In this document: one piece after another, positions 33,695 through 41,890 of the stretch
Numbering within the stretch: position 1 is the first letter of the stretch
Layout: each line of letters begins with the position of its first letter
Source: CAYYTU01 sp964474655
GTDB taxonomy: Bacteria > Chloroflexota > Anaerolineae > B4-G1
Length of the DNA stretch: 64,000 nt
Assembly (NCBI GenBank): GCA_964474655.1
Contig: CAYYTU010000001.1
Span: 62,001-126,000, forward strand
Direction of reading: 5' to 3'
Notes under the pieces: model-generated
What the model saw: the letters and a program-made list of their open reading frames with translations, nothing else
Database searches by the model: none
Told to the model about the DNA's origin: nothing
Position numbers and translations under genes: made by a program

Positions 33695-34057
33695 ATGCCC
33701 ACGGCTGAAGAGCGTATGAAAGTGCTCCGGATGTTGGAAGATGGGACGATCACCCCTGAAGAGGCCGCCCGGCTGCTGAAGGCGTTACATTCTGGCAAGT
33801 CACCGAAACCCGGCGGTGAGGGGCGTTACTTGCTCATCCACGTGACCGATCTGGCGACGGGTGAGGGCCAGGTCAACGTTCGGGTTCCGTTGGGGCTGGT
33901 GACCGCTGGCATGCGCGTCGCCGAGCGGTATGCATCCGATGTTCAGGGCTTCGATGCGGAGATGCTTGAGCGGATGGTCGAGAGCGGCGCCGAGGGCAAG
34001 CTGCTGGACGTGACGGACGAGGAGCAAAAGCAGCGAGTGGAGGTCTACGTGGAGTAG
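33695..34057 (+). CDS. SHOCT-like domain protein (YvlB-like)
   Basis: 120 residues from ATG 33695 with TAAGGAGG just upstream. N-terminal SHOCT-like segment RMKVLRMLEDGTITPEEAAR, then a soluble domain (LLIHVTDLATGEGQVNVRVP) matching the end of YvlB-type proteins. It probably works with the membrane partner directly upstream; such pairs are linked to envelope stress in Firmicutes, but the role here is inference. Confidence 0.7.
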   Translation: MPTAEERMKVLRMLEDGTITPEEAARLLKALHSGKSPKPGGEGRYLLIHVTDLATGEGQVNVRVPLGLVTAGMRVAERYASDVQGFDAEMLERMVESGAEGKLLDVTDEEQKQRVEVYVE

Positions 34058-34060
34058 CAC

Positions 34061-34171
34061 GCGCTGGAACAGGGATTCCAGCGCTGCGAGAAGAATGGCC
34101 CGCGAATCCCTATTCGCGGGGTTAACTTATGCCTTCGATGTTTTGTCAGCGGCGGGGGTTGCAAACCCGCC
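34061..34171. terminator. three consecutive hairpins between convergent genes
   Basis: A 9-bp stem GCGCTGGAA/TTCCAGCGC (34061-34084), a 9-bp stem CCCGCGAAT/ATTCGCGGG (34099-34120), and GGCGGG...CCCGCC around GGTTGCAAA (34151-34171). The spacer separates the SHOCT-like gene from convergent tlyA and likely stops transcription from both. The last hairpin resembles palindromes at 50956-50976 and 57954-57968. Confidence 0.5.
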
Positions 34172-34202
34172 GGAGCCAATGGATGATGGGAACCGAGAGG
34201 AG

Positions 34203-34982
34203 CTAACTTACCTCCGCCAGGCATGCCGCGATGGCGCTCGCGCGGTCGATTGGCTCGGCGCCGAGTTGCCACCAGGCTAGGAACTCGACGTTGCCCGCCG
34301 GGCCCTGTAGCGGTGAGGGCATCAAGCCCCGTAGCTCCAGTCCCAGCTCGGCGGCGTCGCCCAGTACCTCCGTCAGCACGCGCCGATGGACGGTCGGGTC
34401 GCGCACCACGCCGCCCTTTTCGACGTCCTGCGGCCCGGCCTCGAACTGCGGCTTGATCAGTGCCACCACTTCCCCTCGCGGCCTGAGCCAGCCTATGGCT
34501 TGCGGCAGAATCAGATTGAGTGAGATGAAGGAGACGTCGGCGGTCATGAGGTCGATCGCTTCCGGCAGGCTATCCAGGTAGCGGGCGTTGGTGCGCTCCA
34601 TCACCACCACGCGCGGATCGTTGCGCAACTTCCAGTGGAGCTGACCGTAACCAGCGTCGATGGCGTAGACCTTGCAGGCCCCGCGCTGGAGCATACAATC
34701 GGTGAAGCCGCCGGTCGAGGCGCCCACGTCGGCGATTACGGCGTCGGAGACGTCGATCGGGAAGCGGGTCAGTGCCGCTTCCAGCTTCTTCCCGCCTCGG
34801 CTCACGAAGGGCGGCTTGGCCTCCAATGTGATCTCGGCATCCGCCGGCACGCGCGTGCCGGGCTTATCGACGATCTGCCCCTCGACTCGTACCTCGCCGG
34901 CGCGGATCATGCGCTGGGCCTTGGAGCGACTTTCGGTCAGGCCGCGCTCGGCTATCAATACGTCGATGCGTTCTTTGGTCAT
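34203..34982 (-). CDS. tlyA: TlyA family rRNA 2'-O-methyltransferase
   Basis: 259 residues. An S4 RNA-binding domain (MTKERIDVLIAERGLTESRS, AQRMIRAGEVRVEGQIVDKP) is followed by an FtsJ-like methyltransferase domain with ADVGASTGGFTDCMLQRGA as the S-adenosylmethionine loop and the catalytic Lys in LIKPQFEAG. TlyA methylates ribose of 16S and 23S rRNA; some relatives were first named hemolysin A. It stands alone and is convergent to the SHOCT-like genes. Confidence 0.92.
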   Translation of the reverse strand: MTKERIDVLIAERGLTESRSKAQRMIRAGEVRVEGQIVDKPGTRVPADAEITLEAKPPFVSRGGKKLEAALTRFPIDVSDAVIADVGASTGGFTDCMLQRGACKVYAIDAGYGQLHWKLRNDPRVVVMERTNARYLDSLPEAIDLMTADVSFISLNLILPQAIGWLRPRGEVVALIKPQFEAGPQDVEKGGVVRDPTVHRRVLTEVLGDAAELGLELRGLMPSPLQGPAGNVEFLAWWQLGAEPIDRASAIAACLAEVS

Positions 34983-35054
34983 GCCGTTGCTATAGAGGAA
35001 GTAGCGGTGGAAGGGCGGAGGCGCGTCCGTCTGGTCGCTCGTCTTTCTGCCATT

Positions 35055-35462
35055 CTATCCATCTTCACCTTCACCCTCACCTTCATCTTCGTCGGGTTTT
35101 CTGTCCACCAGTATCTCCTGGGAGGGCTTTTCGCCAATGGTCGGTTCCACAAACTCATTGGTCAGACGGATGGCCCCGAAGTTGCAGCTATCCTCGCATT
35201 GGCCACAGCGGATGCAGCGATTGGGATAGTGGGTCAGGCGAAACTCGTCGCGGCTTTCCCGTTCCAGATCAAGCCCAAAGGCCGGGCAGTCTCGCACACA
35301 GGCGCCGCAGCCTCGGCACTGGTCGGGTTCAATTCTGACCCGGCCCCTGAAGTGGAGGGGGATTTCGAGCGGCCCGAAGGGGAAATCGACGGTGATGACC
35401 TTCTTGAATAGTGTCTCCCACAGATGGGGCAACAAATAGATCAACGATTTCAATCGCGACAT
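35055..35462 (-). CDS. NuoI-like ferredoxin subunit of group 4 hydrogenase-like complex
   Basis: 135 residues with two 4Fe-4S motifs, C49/C52/C55/C59 (CRGCGACVRDCP) and C83/C86/C89/C93 (CIRCGQCEDSC). It passes electrons from the donor side to the small subunit. The acidic tail (KPDEDEGEGEGEDG) is unusual. The start ATG 35462 overlaps the upstream stop (ATGA). It is the last gene of the twelve-gene operon, which has no NADH-binding NuoE/F/G, so a donor such as ferredoxin is likely. Confidence 0.85.
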   Translation of the reverse strand: MSRLKSLIYLLPHLWETLFKKVITVDFPFGPLEIPLHFRGRVRIEPDQCRGCGACVRDCPAFGLDLERESRDEFRLTHYPNRCIRCGQCEDSCNFGAIRLTNEFVEPTIGEKPSQEILVDRKPDEDEGEGEGEDG

Positions 35463-36421
35463 CAGATCAATCCTATCATAATGGTCGCTGCAAGCTGGAG
35501 CAAGCCCAGCGGGGCCAGGATGCGCCATCCCAGGCTGGCAAGCTGGTCGATGCGGAGCCGAGCGTAAAGCACGCTTGTCGTGGACAATGTCAGTAGCATA
35601 GCGAAGGCCTTGAGGCCGAAGATCAACGCCCGGGCTGTGCCCAGGGGCATTGATCCCTGTAGAAGCGTCAGGTCGCCGCCGCCCAGGAAGATGTTGACCA
35701 GCAGGAAGATGCCCGCCACGGTCTGGATGTGGAGGGTGAGGTGCCAGAGGGCCAGCTTCCGCCCACTGAACTCGGTCAGCGGGCCGCCGACGACCTCCGA
35801 TTTGGCTTTGGGGATGTCGAAGGGCACCCGCTTCAGCTTGCCGATCAGTCCCACGATCGCCAGCAGGAAGCCGACTGGCTGCACGAAGACCATCCAACTG
35901 GCCTCCGCTTGCTGGGCGATGATCTGGGAGATAGACCAGGAGCCGGTGAGGATGGCCGGGGCGCTGAGCGCCATCAGAAAAGGCACCTCGTAAGAGAAGT
36001 ATTGGAGCACGGAGCGACTGCCTCCGATGGCGCTGTAGACGCCGATGGAGACCCATCCCGCCAGGAAGTAGAAGAGGGCCGGAAGGCTGAGCAGGAACAG
36101 GACCACGATCAGGTCGCCCTCGAAGGCGTAGACCACCCGGCCGCCCACCGGGATGTATAGAGCGGCGGTCAACACCGCTGCCAGGGCTACCAGCGGCAAC
36201 GCGGTGCAGATCGGGCGGTCGGCGCCTCGCGGCAGCACGCTCTCCTTGGATAGGAGTTTGATCAGGTCGGCCAAGGGCTGGAACCATGGCGGTCCGACGC
36301 GGCCCTGGAGGCGGGCGATGATTCGGCGATCGATCCACTGGAAGATCATCGCGCAGGCGACCATGAACCCGAAGCCGGGGTAGATTAACACGGTGATCAG
36401 GACGAATAACAGGTCTTTCAA
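35462..36421 (-). CDS. NuoH-like membrane subunit
   Basis: 319 residues, about eight membrane helices, of the NuoH/HyfC/MbhM family that links the hydrophilic arm to the ion pump. Seen are QWIDRRIIARLQGRVGPPWF near the start and ERVPFDIPKAKSEVVGGPLT-like sequence (KRVPFDIPKAKSEVVGGPLT) in the loop facing the large subunit, with the EFSGRKLALW continuation. It overlaps NuoI by 3 bases. Confidence 0.88.
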   Translation of the reverse strand: MKDLLFVLITVLIYPGFGFMVACAMIFQWIDRRIIARLQGRVGPPWFQPLADLIKLLSKESVLPRGADRPICTALPLVALAAVLTAALYIPVGGRVVYAFEGDLIVVLFLLSLPALFYFLAGWVSIGVYSAIGGSRSVLQYFSYEVPFLMALSAPAILTGSWSISQIIAQQAEASWMVFVQPVGFLLAIVGLIGKLKRVPFDIPKAKSEVVGGPLTEFSGRKLALWHLTLHIQTVAGIFLLVNIFLGGGDLTLLQGSMPLGTARALIFGLKAFAMLLTLSTTSVLYARLRIDQLASLGWRILAPLGLLQLAATIMIGLI

Positions 36422-36440
36422 CAGAACCTCCTGGTCATTA

Positions 36441-37523
36441 TCATCGGTCGGCGCAAGCGATGCAGAGATCCACGCCGGAGAGCACGGCCGGCACGTCGGC
36501 TACGTTGATGTCCTGGATCTGTTCGCGCAGCAGGCTCAGCGCCGGCAGCGTCGGAGTGCGGATCTTGATCCGCGCCGGCTTGTCGGTGCCGTCGCTGCGG
36601 ATGTAGTAGATCACCTCGCCGCGCGGCGCTTCAGCGCGGCTGACCACCTCGCCCTCCGGTACCCTCCGACGGGCGCGGGTCGAGACCTCGCCCTCCGGCA
36701 GATCGTCCAGGATCTGATGGCATAGCGAGAGGCTCTCAATCACCTCTCGCACGCGCACGCGGGTAGCGGCCCAGACGTCGCCGCCTGGTTCTGTGATGAC
36801 CTGGAAGGAGAGGCGATCGTATGCTGCGTAAGGGGCGTCTCGTCGCAGGTCTCGATCCATTCCCGCGGCGCGGGCCACTGGGCCGACGACACAATGGCGT
36901 CGTATCTGTTCCAGGGACGCTCGGCCCACGCCCTGGGTGCGGACTTGGAGCGTGCGCTCGTTTTCGACCACGTTGAGCAGTTTGTTGACTTGATCCTCCA
37001 GCTGGTCGAGGCGCTGGCGTAGCCCTTCCATCTGGGCGGGTTCGGGGTCTATGCGCACGCCGCCGATCACGTTGACCGCGTGAGCGATGCGCCCGCCGGA
37101 GAGATCCTCCATGATGTCCAGCACGATCTCCCGATCGCGCCAGGAGTACATGAAGATGGTGGTGAACCCGATATTTTCGGCCAGCACGCCCAACCAGAGC
37201 AGGTGGCTATGAATCCGCTCCAGCTCGCAGAGCAGCGTGCGTAGGGCCAGCCCGCGCGGTGGGACCTCCAGTTCCAACAGGGCCTCCACACCTTGAGCGT
37301 AGGTGGTGGTATGGACGTGGGAGCAGATGCCGCAGACACGCTCCAGCAGGTGGAGGTTCTGGACGTAGTTCCGCTCCTGGGCCAGGCGCTCGATGCCGCG
37401 GTGCACGTAGCCCAGGCGCATTGTGCCTTCCACCACTCGTTCTCCCTCCGCTGTAAGGAAGAAGGAGAGCGGTTCCTTGAGCAGCGGGTGCTGAGGGCCG
37501 ATGGGGATGGTTATTTGGGTCAT
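36441..37523 (-). CDS. group 4 [NiFe]-hydrogenase-like large subunit (NuoD family) with four metal-site cysteines
   Basis: 360 residues. The N-terminal motif RVCGICSHVHT (C64, C67) and the C-terminal DLCIACADR (C354, C357) supply the two CxxC pairs that bind the NiFe site in hydrogenases. Complex I NuoD lacks them. The Pro usual before the second pair (DPC) is Leu here. The chain ends right after CADR, with no cleavable extension, as in Ech/CooH-type enzymes. IGPQHPLLKEPLSFFLTAEG and GYVHRGIERLAQERNYVQNL also match Ech/Mbh subunits. It is probably H2-active or a close hydrogenase relative; complex I-like use with another substrate is the alternative. Confidence 0.82.
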   Translation of the reverse strand: MTQITIPIGPQHPLLKEPLSFFLTAEGERVVEGTMRLGYVHRGIERLAQERNYVQNLHLLERVCGICSHVHTTTYAQGVEALLELEVPPRGLALRTLLCELERIHSHLLWLGVLAENIGFTTIFMYSWRDREIVLDIMEDLSGGRIAHAVNVIGGVRIDPEPAQMEGLRQRLDQLEDQVNKLLNVVENERTLQVRTQGVGRASLEQIRRHCVVGPVARAAGMDRDLRRDAPYAAYDRLSFQVITEPGGDVWAATRVRVREVIESLSLCHQILDDLPEGEVSTRARRRVPEGEVVSRAEAPRGEVIYYIRSDGTDKPARIKIRTPTLPALSLLREQIQDINVADVPAVLSGVDLCIACADR

Positions 37524-38002
37524 GCTTCGTTCTCCTCGCTATTCTCCTCGTCTGATTCTTCTGCTGGCTCTCCTTCTGGCTCTTTCTCACGCATCGGTGG
37601 CCCTTGTTCCCAATCGTCCGGCAGCAGGAGATGCTCCGGGCCGGGATGTCCCTGGAACGTCACATCCAGCATCTCGCCCACCTCCCGCTCGTAGAAGTCG
37701 GCGCCGGGGATGATCTCGGTCAGTGTGCTTATCTGCGCGTCCTCCCGTGGCAGTTTCACTTGCAATGTGATACCGCGCTCGTGCCAGAAGTGATATAGTA
37801 GCTCTATCTCCGTTCCTCTGTCCTGACCAGAGATGGTGGAGAGGTGGTGAATTGAAGGCGTCTCAAGCAGCAGGGCGACTATCTTTTCCAGGCACTCGGC
37901 CGGAATCTCGATGACAATTTCGTCGACGGGGATAACATGGGCTTCGAACGTCTGGTCTGGACACGCCTGGTGAAGGGCATCCAATAGGGCTTTCTTCTCC
38001 AT
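37520..38002 (-). CDS. NuoC-like 30-kDa subunit
   Basis: 160 residues from ATG 38002 (EKKALLDALHQACPDQTFEA). The middle carries LLYHFWHERGITLQVKLPRE and DFYEREVGEMLDVTFQGHP, the NuoC/HycE N-terminal signature (ERE..DM-type). A Glu-rich tail follows. It bridges the small and large subunits. It overlaps the large-subunit gene by 4 bases. Confidence 0.85.
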   Translation of the reverse strand: MEKKALLDALHQACPDQTFEAHVIPVDEIVIEIPAECLEKIVALLLETPSIHHLSTISGQDRGTEIELLYHFWHERGITLQVKLPREDAQISTLTEIIPGADFYEREVGEMLDVTFQGHPGPEHLLLPDDWEQGPPMREKEPEGEPAEESDEENSEENEA

Positions 38003-38030
38003 CGCAGTCTTGTCTCCTCCTGCTAACTGT

Positions 38031-38561
38031 TCAGGCATCTTGTTCCTCGATCTTGGTGCGGCCATGTTCTTCGCTGAAGGTAAAGTCCATCTCCTCCGTT
38101 TCCGCAGGGTCTATGCCAATCTCTTCCTGATCCTTGGTGCCCTCAATTTCCTCCAGCAACTTGGCCAGCCCCGAAATGATCGCTTCTGGTCGGGTGGGGC
38201 AGCCGGGGATGTAGACATCCACCGGTATGACTTGGTCCACGCCTCCCATCATGTTGTAGCTGCCCTGGAAAGCGCCTCCCGAGCAGGCGCAGGTGCCCAC
38301 GGCCACCACCCACTTGGGCTCGGGCATCTGCTCGTAGATGCGGCGCAGGCGGTCACGCGATTGGCGCGTCACCGGTCCGGTGACCAGCAGGATGTCGGCG
38401 TGGCGCGGCGATGCCTCTTTGAGGATTCCTAGCCGTTCCACATCGTAGCGGGGGGTGAGTAGATCCAGGATCTCGATATCACAGCCGTTGCAGCCTCCGC
38501 TGTTGAAGTGGAGTACCCATGGCGAGCGGCGACGGGCCCACTTCAAAATTCGCTTAATCAT
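38031..38561 (-). CDS. NuoB-like / hydrogenase small subunit
   Basis: 176 residues. The 4Fe-4S ligands are C24 and C27 (GGCNGCDIE), C91 (GTCACSGG) and C121 (YIPGCPTRPEA). The GGCNGCDIEI form is typical of group 4 hydrogenase small subunits. The C-terminal 35 residues are acidic and variable. The start overlaps the NuoA-like stop (TAATG). Confidence 0.88.
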   Translation of the reverse strand: MIKRILKWARRRSPWVLHFNSGGCNGCDIEILDLLTPRYDVERLGILKEASPRHADILLVTGPVTRQSRDRLRRIYEQMPEPKWVVAVGTCACSGGAFQGSYNMMGGVDQVIPVDVYIPGCPTRPEAIISGLAKLLEEIEGTKDQEEIGIDPAETEEMDFTFSEEHGRTKIEEQDA

Positions 38562-38896
38562 TATACATCCCCCTCTTCAATCAGCACCAGCACGCTAATG
38601 GCAATCCCGGCCAGGTAGATTAACCCGCCGGGCCGAAATGCATTCTGCCCTGGCAGGGTAGAGACAGTCAGCGTCGCTATGTGGAGAACGCTGAACATCA
38701 AGGCCAGCCGGAAGAAGGAATGGTAGGCTAGCTTAATTGGAGCGGGCCTTAGGTCCTCACCGCAGGCGTACGGTTCTTCTTTGCCTGGGTGGTCCTCTCC
38801 GTGGGCGGCCAAGGCGCGTCCCAGGCGATAGAGCCCGTAACCCAGTCCCAAATACATAAGCATGACGACGGGGGGACTAAGCAAGATATTTTTCAT
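38561..38896 (-). CDS. NuoA-like membrane subunit
   Basis: 111 residues with three membrane helices and the NuoA loop motif EEPYACGEDLRPAPI between helices 1 and 2. NuoA is usual in complex I but rare in simple Ech hydrogenases, so this complex mixes complex I and hydrogenase traits. Confidence 0.8.
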   Translation of the reverse strand: MKNILLSPPVVMLMYLGLGYGLYRLGRALAAHGEDHPGKEEPYACGEDLRPAPIKLAYHSFFRLALMFSVLHIATLTVSTLPGQNAFRPGGLIYLAGIAISVLVLIEEGDV

Positions 38897-38899
38897 CGT

Positions 38900-40396
38900 T
38901 TACCTCCCCAGCAGGTAAGGGCCGACGCTGCCCATCCAATTCCACCACGGTCCCGGCGAAAGTCCGATAGCTATTACCAGGGATGCGCCCGCGATGAGGG
39001 GGAGGGCCATCCAGGGCGAGATGCGAATGCGTCCAGTCGCTTCTTCCTCTGGATTGGGTGCTGTGAAGAGCCGCGCGATCAGGGGCAGGTAGTAGCCCAG
39101 CGAGACCAGGCTGTTCAGTAAGAAGATAGCTAGCCCCACGTAGGCCAGCGGCTCTCCCGGTTGTAGAGCCTCGCCCAGGATGAACCATTTGGAGATGAAG
39201 CCCGCCAGCGGCGGCACCCCGGCCAACCCTCCCAGGGCCACGCTGAACGTCATAGCCACCAAAGGCAATCGCGCCGCTGTGCCCTGGAGCTCGGCAATGG
39301 TGGTGGTCTTGAGGTGGAAGTAGCTTACTCCTTTGCTCAGGAATGCCAGGGCCTTCATCACGGCGTGGCTCAGAAGCAAGAAGAAGCCGGCCTGAATAGC
39401 CTCTGGTATATCATAGCGTAGGCCGATTCCAATACCAAACACCATATAGCCTACCTGGGCGATGGTCGAATAGCCCAGCAGCCGTTTCGTGTCGGTTTGT
39501 GCCAGCGCAATAGTGTTCCCCAGGGTCATATTTGCCAGAGAGATGGCGATCAAGGTCCCGCCCAGCGCCTCTGGGGTCATCCCGACGCCTAGACAGACCT
39601 TTAGTAGGGCGTAAAGTGTGCTCTGGATGATAATTCCAGAGAGCATAGCGCTGATGCTGCTGGGCGCTTTCCCATGTGCGTCCGGCAGCCAGGTATGCAA
39701 TGGCACCAGCGCACTCTTCACTCCCAGCCCGACCAGGAAGAAGGCTAACCCAACGCGGGTCTCGGCTCCTAATGAGCCTTGTGACGCGAGGGCGATCGGT
39801 GGCAGGACTGTGGTTCCTCGCTCCCAGTAGATAAGCGCTACGCCAGCCAGGAAGAACAGCGTACCTACGCTGCCCATCACCAGATATTTGAAACCGGCCT
39901 CAATGGCGGTTCGGCTATGTCTGCGAAAAGCGACTAAGATGTACGCGGCGATACTCATCAACTCACAGAAGATATAGAGGGTAAATAGATCCGCTGCCAG
40001 CACGACGCCGCTCAAGCCGACCACCATCAGCAACAGGAGGGGATAGTAGAGCTTGTGCCGGGGGTCCAAAGTGAGGTAGCGCCCGGAATAGATCGATGCC
40101 ATACTCCCCAATCCCAGGGCGACTGCGATGATCACCAGCGCGCCGGGGTCGGCTTGCAGGATGGCGTTTCCTGATTCCACGCTTCTCCACGTCGGTAGTG
40201 AGCCGCCGACCTGGACTGAATTGCGGGCGGCAAGTCCGAGCGGCACGAGGGTTGCCGATGCCAGGCCGAAGACGAAGGTGGTGAGAGACGCCAGCCAGGT
40301 ATTGCGGCCCGTGAGGAGGCGCGCCACCAGATAGATGCCAAACGCTCCCCCTCCCAGGCAGAGCAGCGGGAGGAGGATCCATGTTCCGTCGTTCAC
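38900..40396 (-). CDS. NuoN/MrpD-like proton-conducting subunit
   Basis: About 498 residues from GTG 40396, which overlaps the upstream stop (GTGA); GTG 40399 is also possible, both behind GGGAGG. About 14 membrane helices. Antiporter-type marks are FCELMSIAAYILVAFRRHSR (with the key Glu), FFLVGLGVKSALVPLHTWLP (key Lys) and DTKRLLGYSTIAQVGYMVFG. It belongs to the ion-pumping arm. Confidence 0.85.
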   Translation of the reverse strand: MNDGTWILLPLLCLGGGAFGIYLVARLLTGRNTWLASLTTFVFGLASATLVPLGLAARNSVQVGGSLPTWRSVESGNAILQADPGALVIIAVALGLGSMASIYSGRYLTLDPRHKLYYPLLLLMVVGLSGVVLAADLFTLYIFCELMSIAAYILVAFRRHSRTAIEAGFKYLVMGSVGTLFFLAGVALIYWERGTTVLPPIALASQGSLGAETRVGLAFFLVGLGVKSALVPLHTWLPDAHGKAPSSISAMLSGIIIQSTLYALLKVCLGVGMTPEALGGTLIAISLANMTLGNTIALAQTDTKRLLGYSTIAQVGYMVFGIGIGLRYDIPEAIQAGFFLLLSHAVMKALAFLSKGVSYFHLKTTTIAELQGTAARLPLVAMTFSVALGGLAGVPPLAGFISKWFILGEALQPGEPLAYVGLAIFLLNSLVSLGYYLPLIARLFTAPNPEEEATGRIRISPWMALPLIAGASLVIAIGLSPGPWWNWMGSVGPYLLGR

Positions 40397-41862
40397 CACG
40401 CACCTCCCAGGATCAAAGGCAGCTCGTGGACCACCCAATCGGAGAGCATGGCCGGGAAGATACCCTCAATCAGCGTCAAAGCGGTCAGCAGCACCGATGG
40501 CGCGACAATGGCCCAATGGGGCTTCTTCGTGGTGAGACCCTCCGGTAAGGCCCCAAAGAATATCTCGATCATCAGCTGCACCGCATAGACCACGGTCAGC
40601 AGCGAGCCCAGCAGCGTGACGACGGAGAGTCCGACGTGGGCGGTGTGGAATCCTCCGGAGAAGATCATCCACTCGCTGTTGAATATGCCCAGGGGCGGCA
40701 TGCCGGCGATGGCTAACGCACCCAATCCCATACAGATCGCAGCCGTGGGCATTTGATTCCCCAAGCCTCCCAGCTCCGTGATAAGGCGTCGCCCGGTGCT
40801 TTTAAGGACCCATCCCGCTCCCATAAACAGAAGCGCCTTGACGATGGCGTGGTAGACGACGTGAAGCGTGGCGCCTGTGATCCCGTCGGCGGTCAGAGTC
40901 CCCAGGCCAAAGAGGATATATCCCATCTGGCTCACGCTGGAATAGGCGATGATGCGCTTGATGTCTTTCTCTGCCAGCGCCATCAATGCCCCGTATATTT
41001 CGGAGAAGACACCTCCTATCATCATAGGGAGGGCAAAGTTGGTCATCTCCGCTCGGGAGAAGATGCTCAACGGGAAACGCAAGATGCCATAGGTGCCCAT
41101 GCTGAGCATAGCGGCGGCCAACATAATCGTCACTGGCATAGGAGCAACGGTGTGAGCGTCTGGTAACCAGAGGTGGACCGGGAAGACGGCCATCTTGACG
41201 CAGAAGCCTACCAGGAAAAGCCCAATGATTGTCTTCGTCAGGCCGGGGGATAGGGATATGCCGGCCCGCAGGGCCGAGAATTTATCGGTCCCAGTGGCGT
41301 CATAGAGCATGATCAATCCCACTAAAACTAACAGCGACCCTAGATGGGTGAAGATGAAATATTTAAGCGCTATCGGCCCTCTCCGTTCGCCTTCTCCCCA
41401 GACGAGGATGAGAATGGACGAAGCAATTAACATCAGCTCCCAGAAGACATAGAAGAGCACCATATCGTCAGCCAGGGTGGTGCCAGACATTCCGACTGCA
41501 AAAAGGAGCAGCAGGGCGTAGAAGGTGCCACTGCGCTCGTCATGTTTATGGTACCCCCAGCTGTAGATGATGGCGACCAGGGTCACCGCGGCTTCTGTGA
41601 TCAGGAAGGGGAAGGTAAGCCAATCTACGTGCAAGTCGAACTCTATGCCCACCGCAGGGATCCAGGATATGGCTATTGGAGGCACCTCACCGCGGTAGAG
41701 CGCTGGAAGCATAGTCAACGTGGTCACCAGCGTGATAGCGGCGCTTGCCCCGGCGATCCAGCCAGCGAAACGAGTGCTCCTTCCGCGTAACAAGAAGAGT
41801 ACCACTGTGGTGGCAAGCGGTACAACCAGAATGCTCAGCAGTCCTATTGCTTCTGCAGTCAT
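40393..41862 (-). CDS. NuoM/MrpD-like proton-conducting subunit
   Basis: 489 residues from ATG 41862, preferred over 41877 because GGGAG lies 8 bases upstream of it. About 14 helices, with FYVFWELMLIASSILILVWG (key Glu), LVGFCVKMAVFPVHLWLPDA (key Lys) and EKDIKRIIAYSSVSQMGYIL. A second antiporter-like channel of the complex. Confidence 0.87.
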   Translation of the reverse strand: MTAEAIGLLSILVVPLATTVVLFLLRGRSTRFAGWIAGASAAITLVTTLTMLPALYRGEVPPIAISWIPAVGIEFDLHVDWLTFPFLITEAAVTLVAIIYSWGYHKHDERSGTFYALLLLFAVGMSGTTLADDMVLFYVFWELMLIASSILILVWGEGERRGPIALKYFIFTHLGSLLVLVGLIMLYDATGTDKFSALRAGISLSPGLTKTIIGLFLVGFCVKMAVFPVHLWLPDAHTVAPMPVTIMLAAAMLSMGTYGILRFPLSIFSRAEMTNFALPMMIGGVFSEIYGALMALAEKDIKRIIAYSSVSQMGYILFGLGTLTADGITGATLHVVYHAIVKALLFMGAGWVLKSTGRRLITELGGLGNQMPTAAICMGLGALAIAGMPPLGIFNSEWMIFSGGFHTAHVGLSVVTLLGSLLTVVYAVQLMIEIFFGALPEGLTTKKPHWAIVAPSVLLTALTLIEGIFPAMLSDWVVHELPLILGGAW

Positions 41863-41890
41863 AAGTGTTTCTCCCATTGTCAGCCGGCGG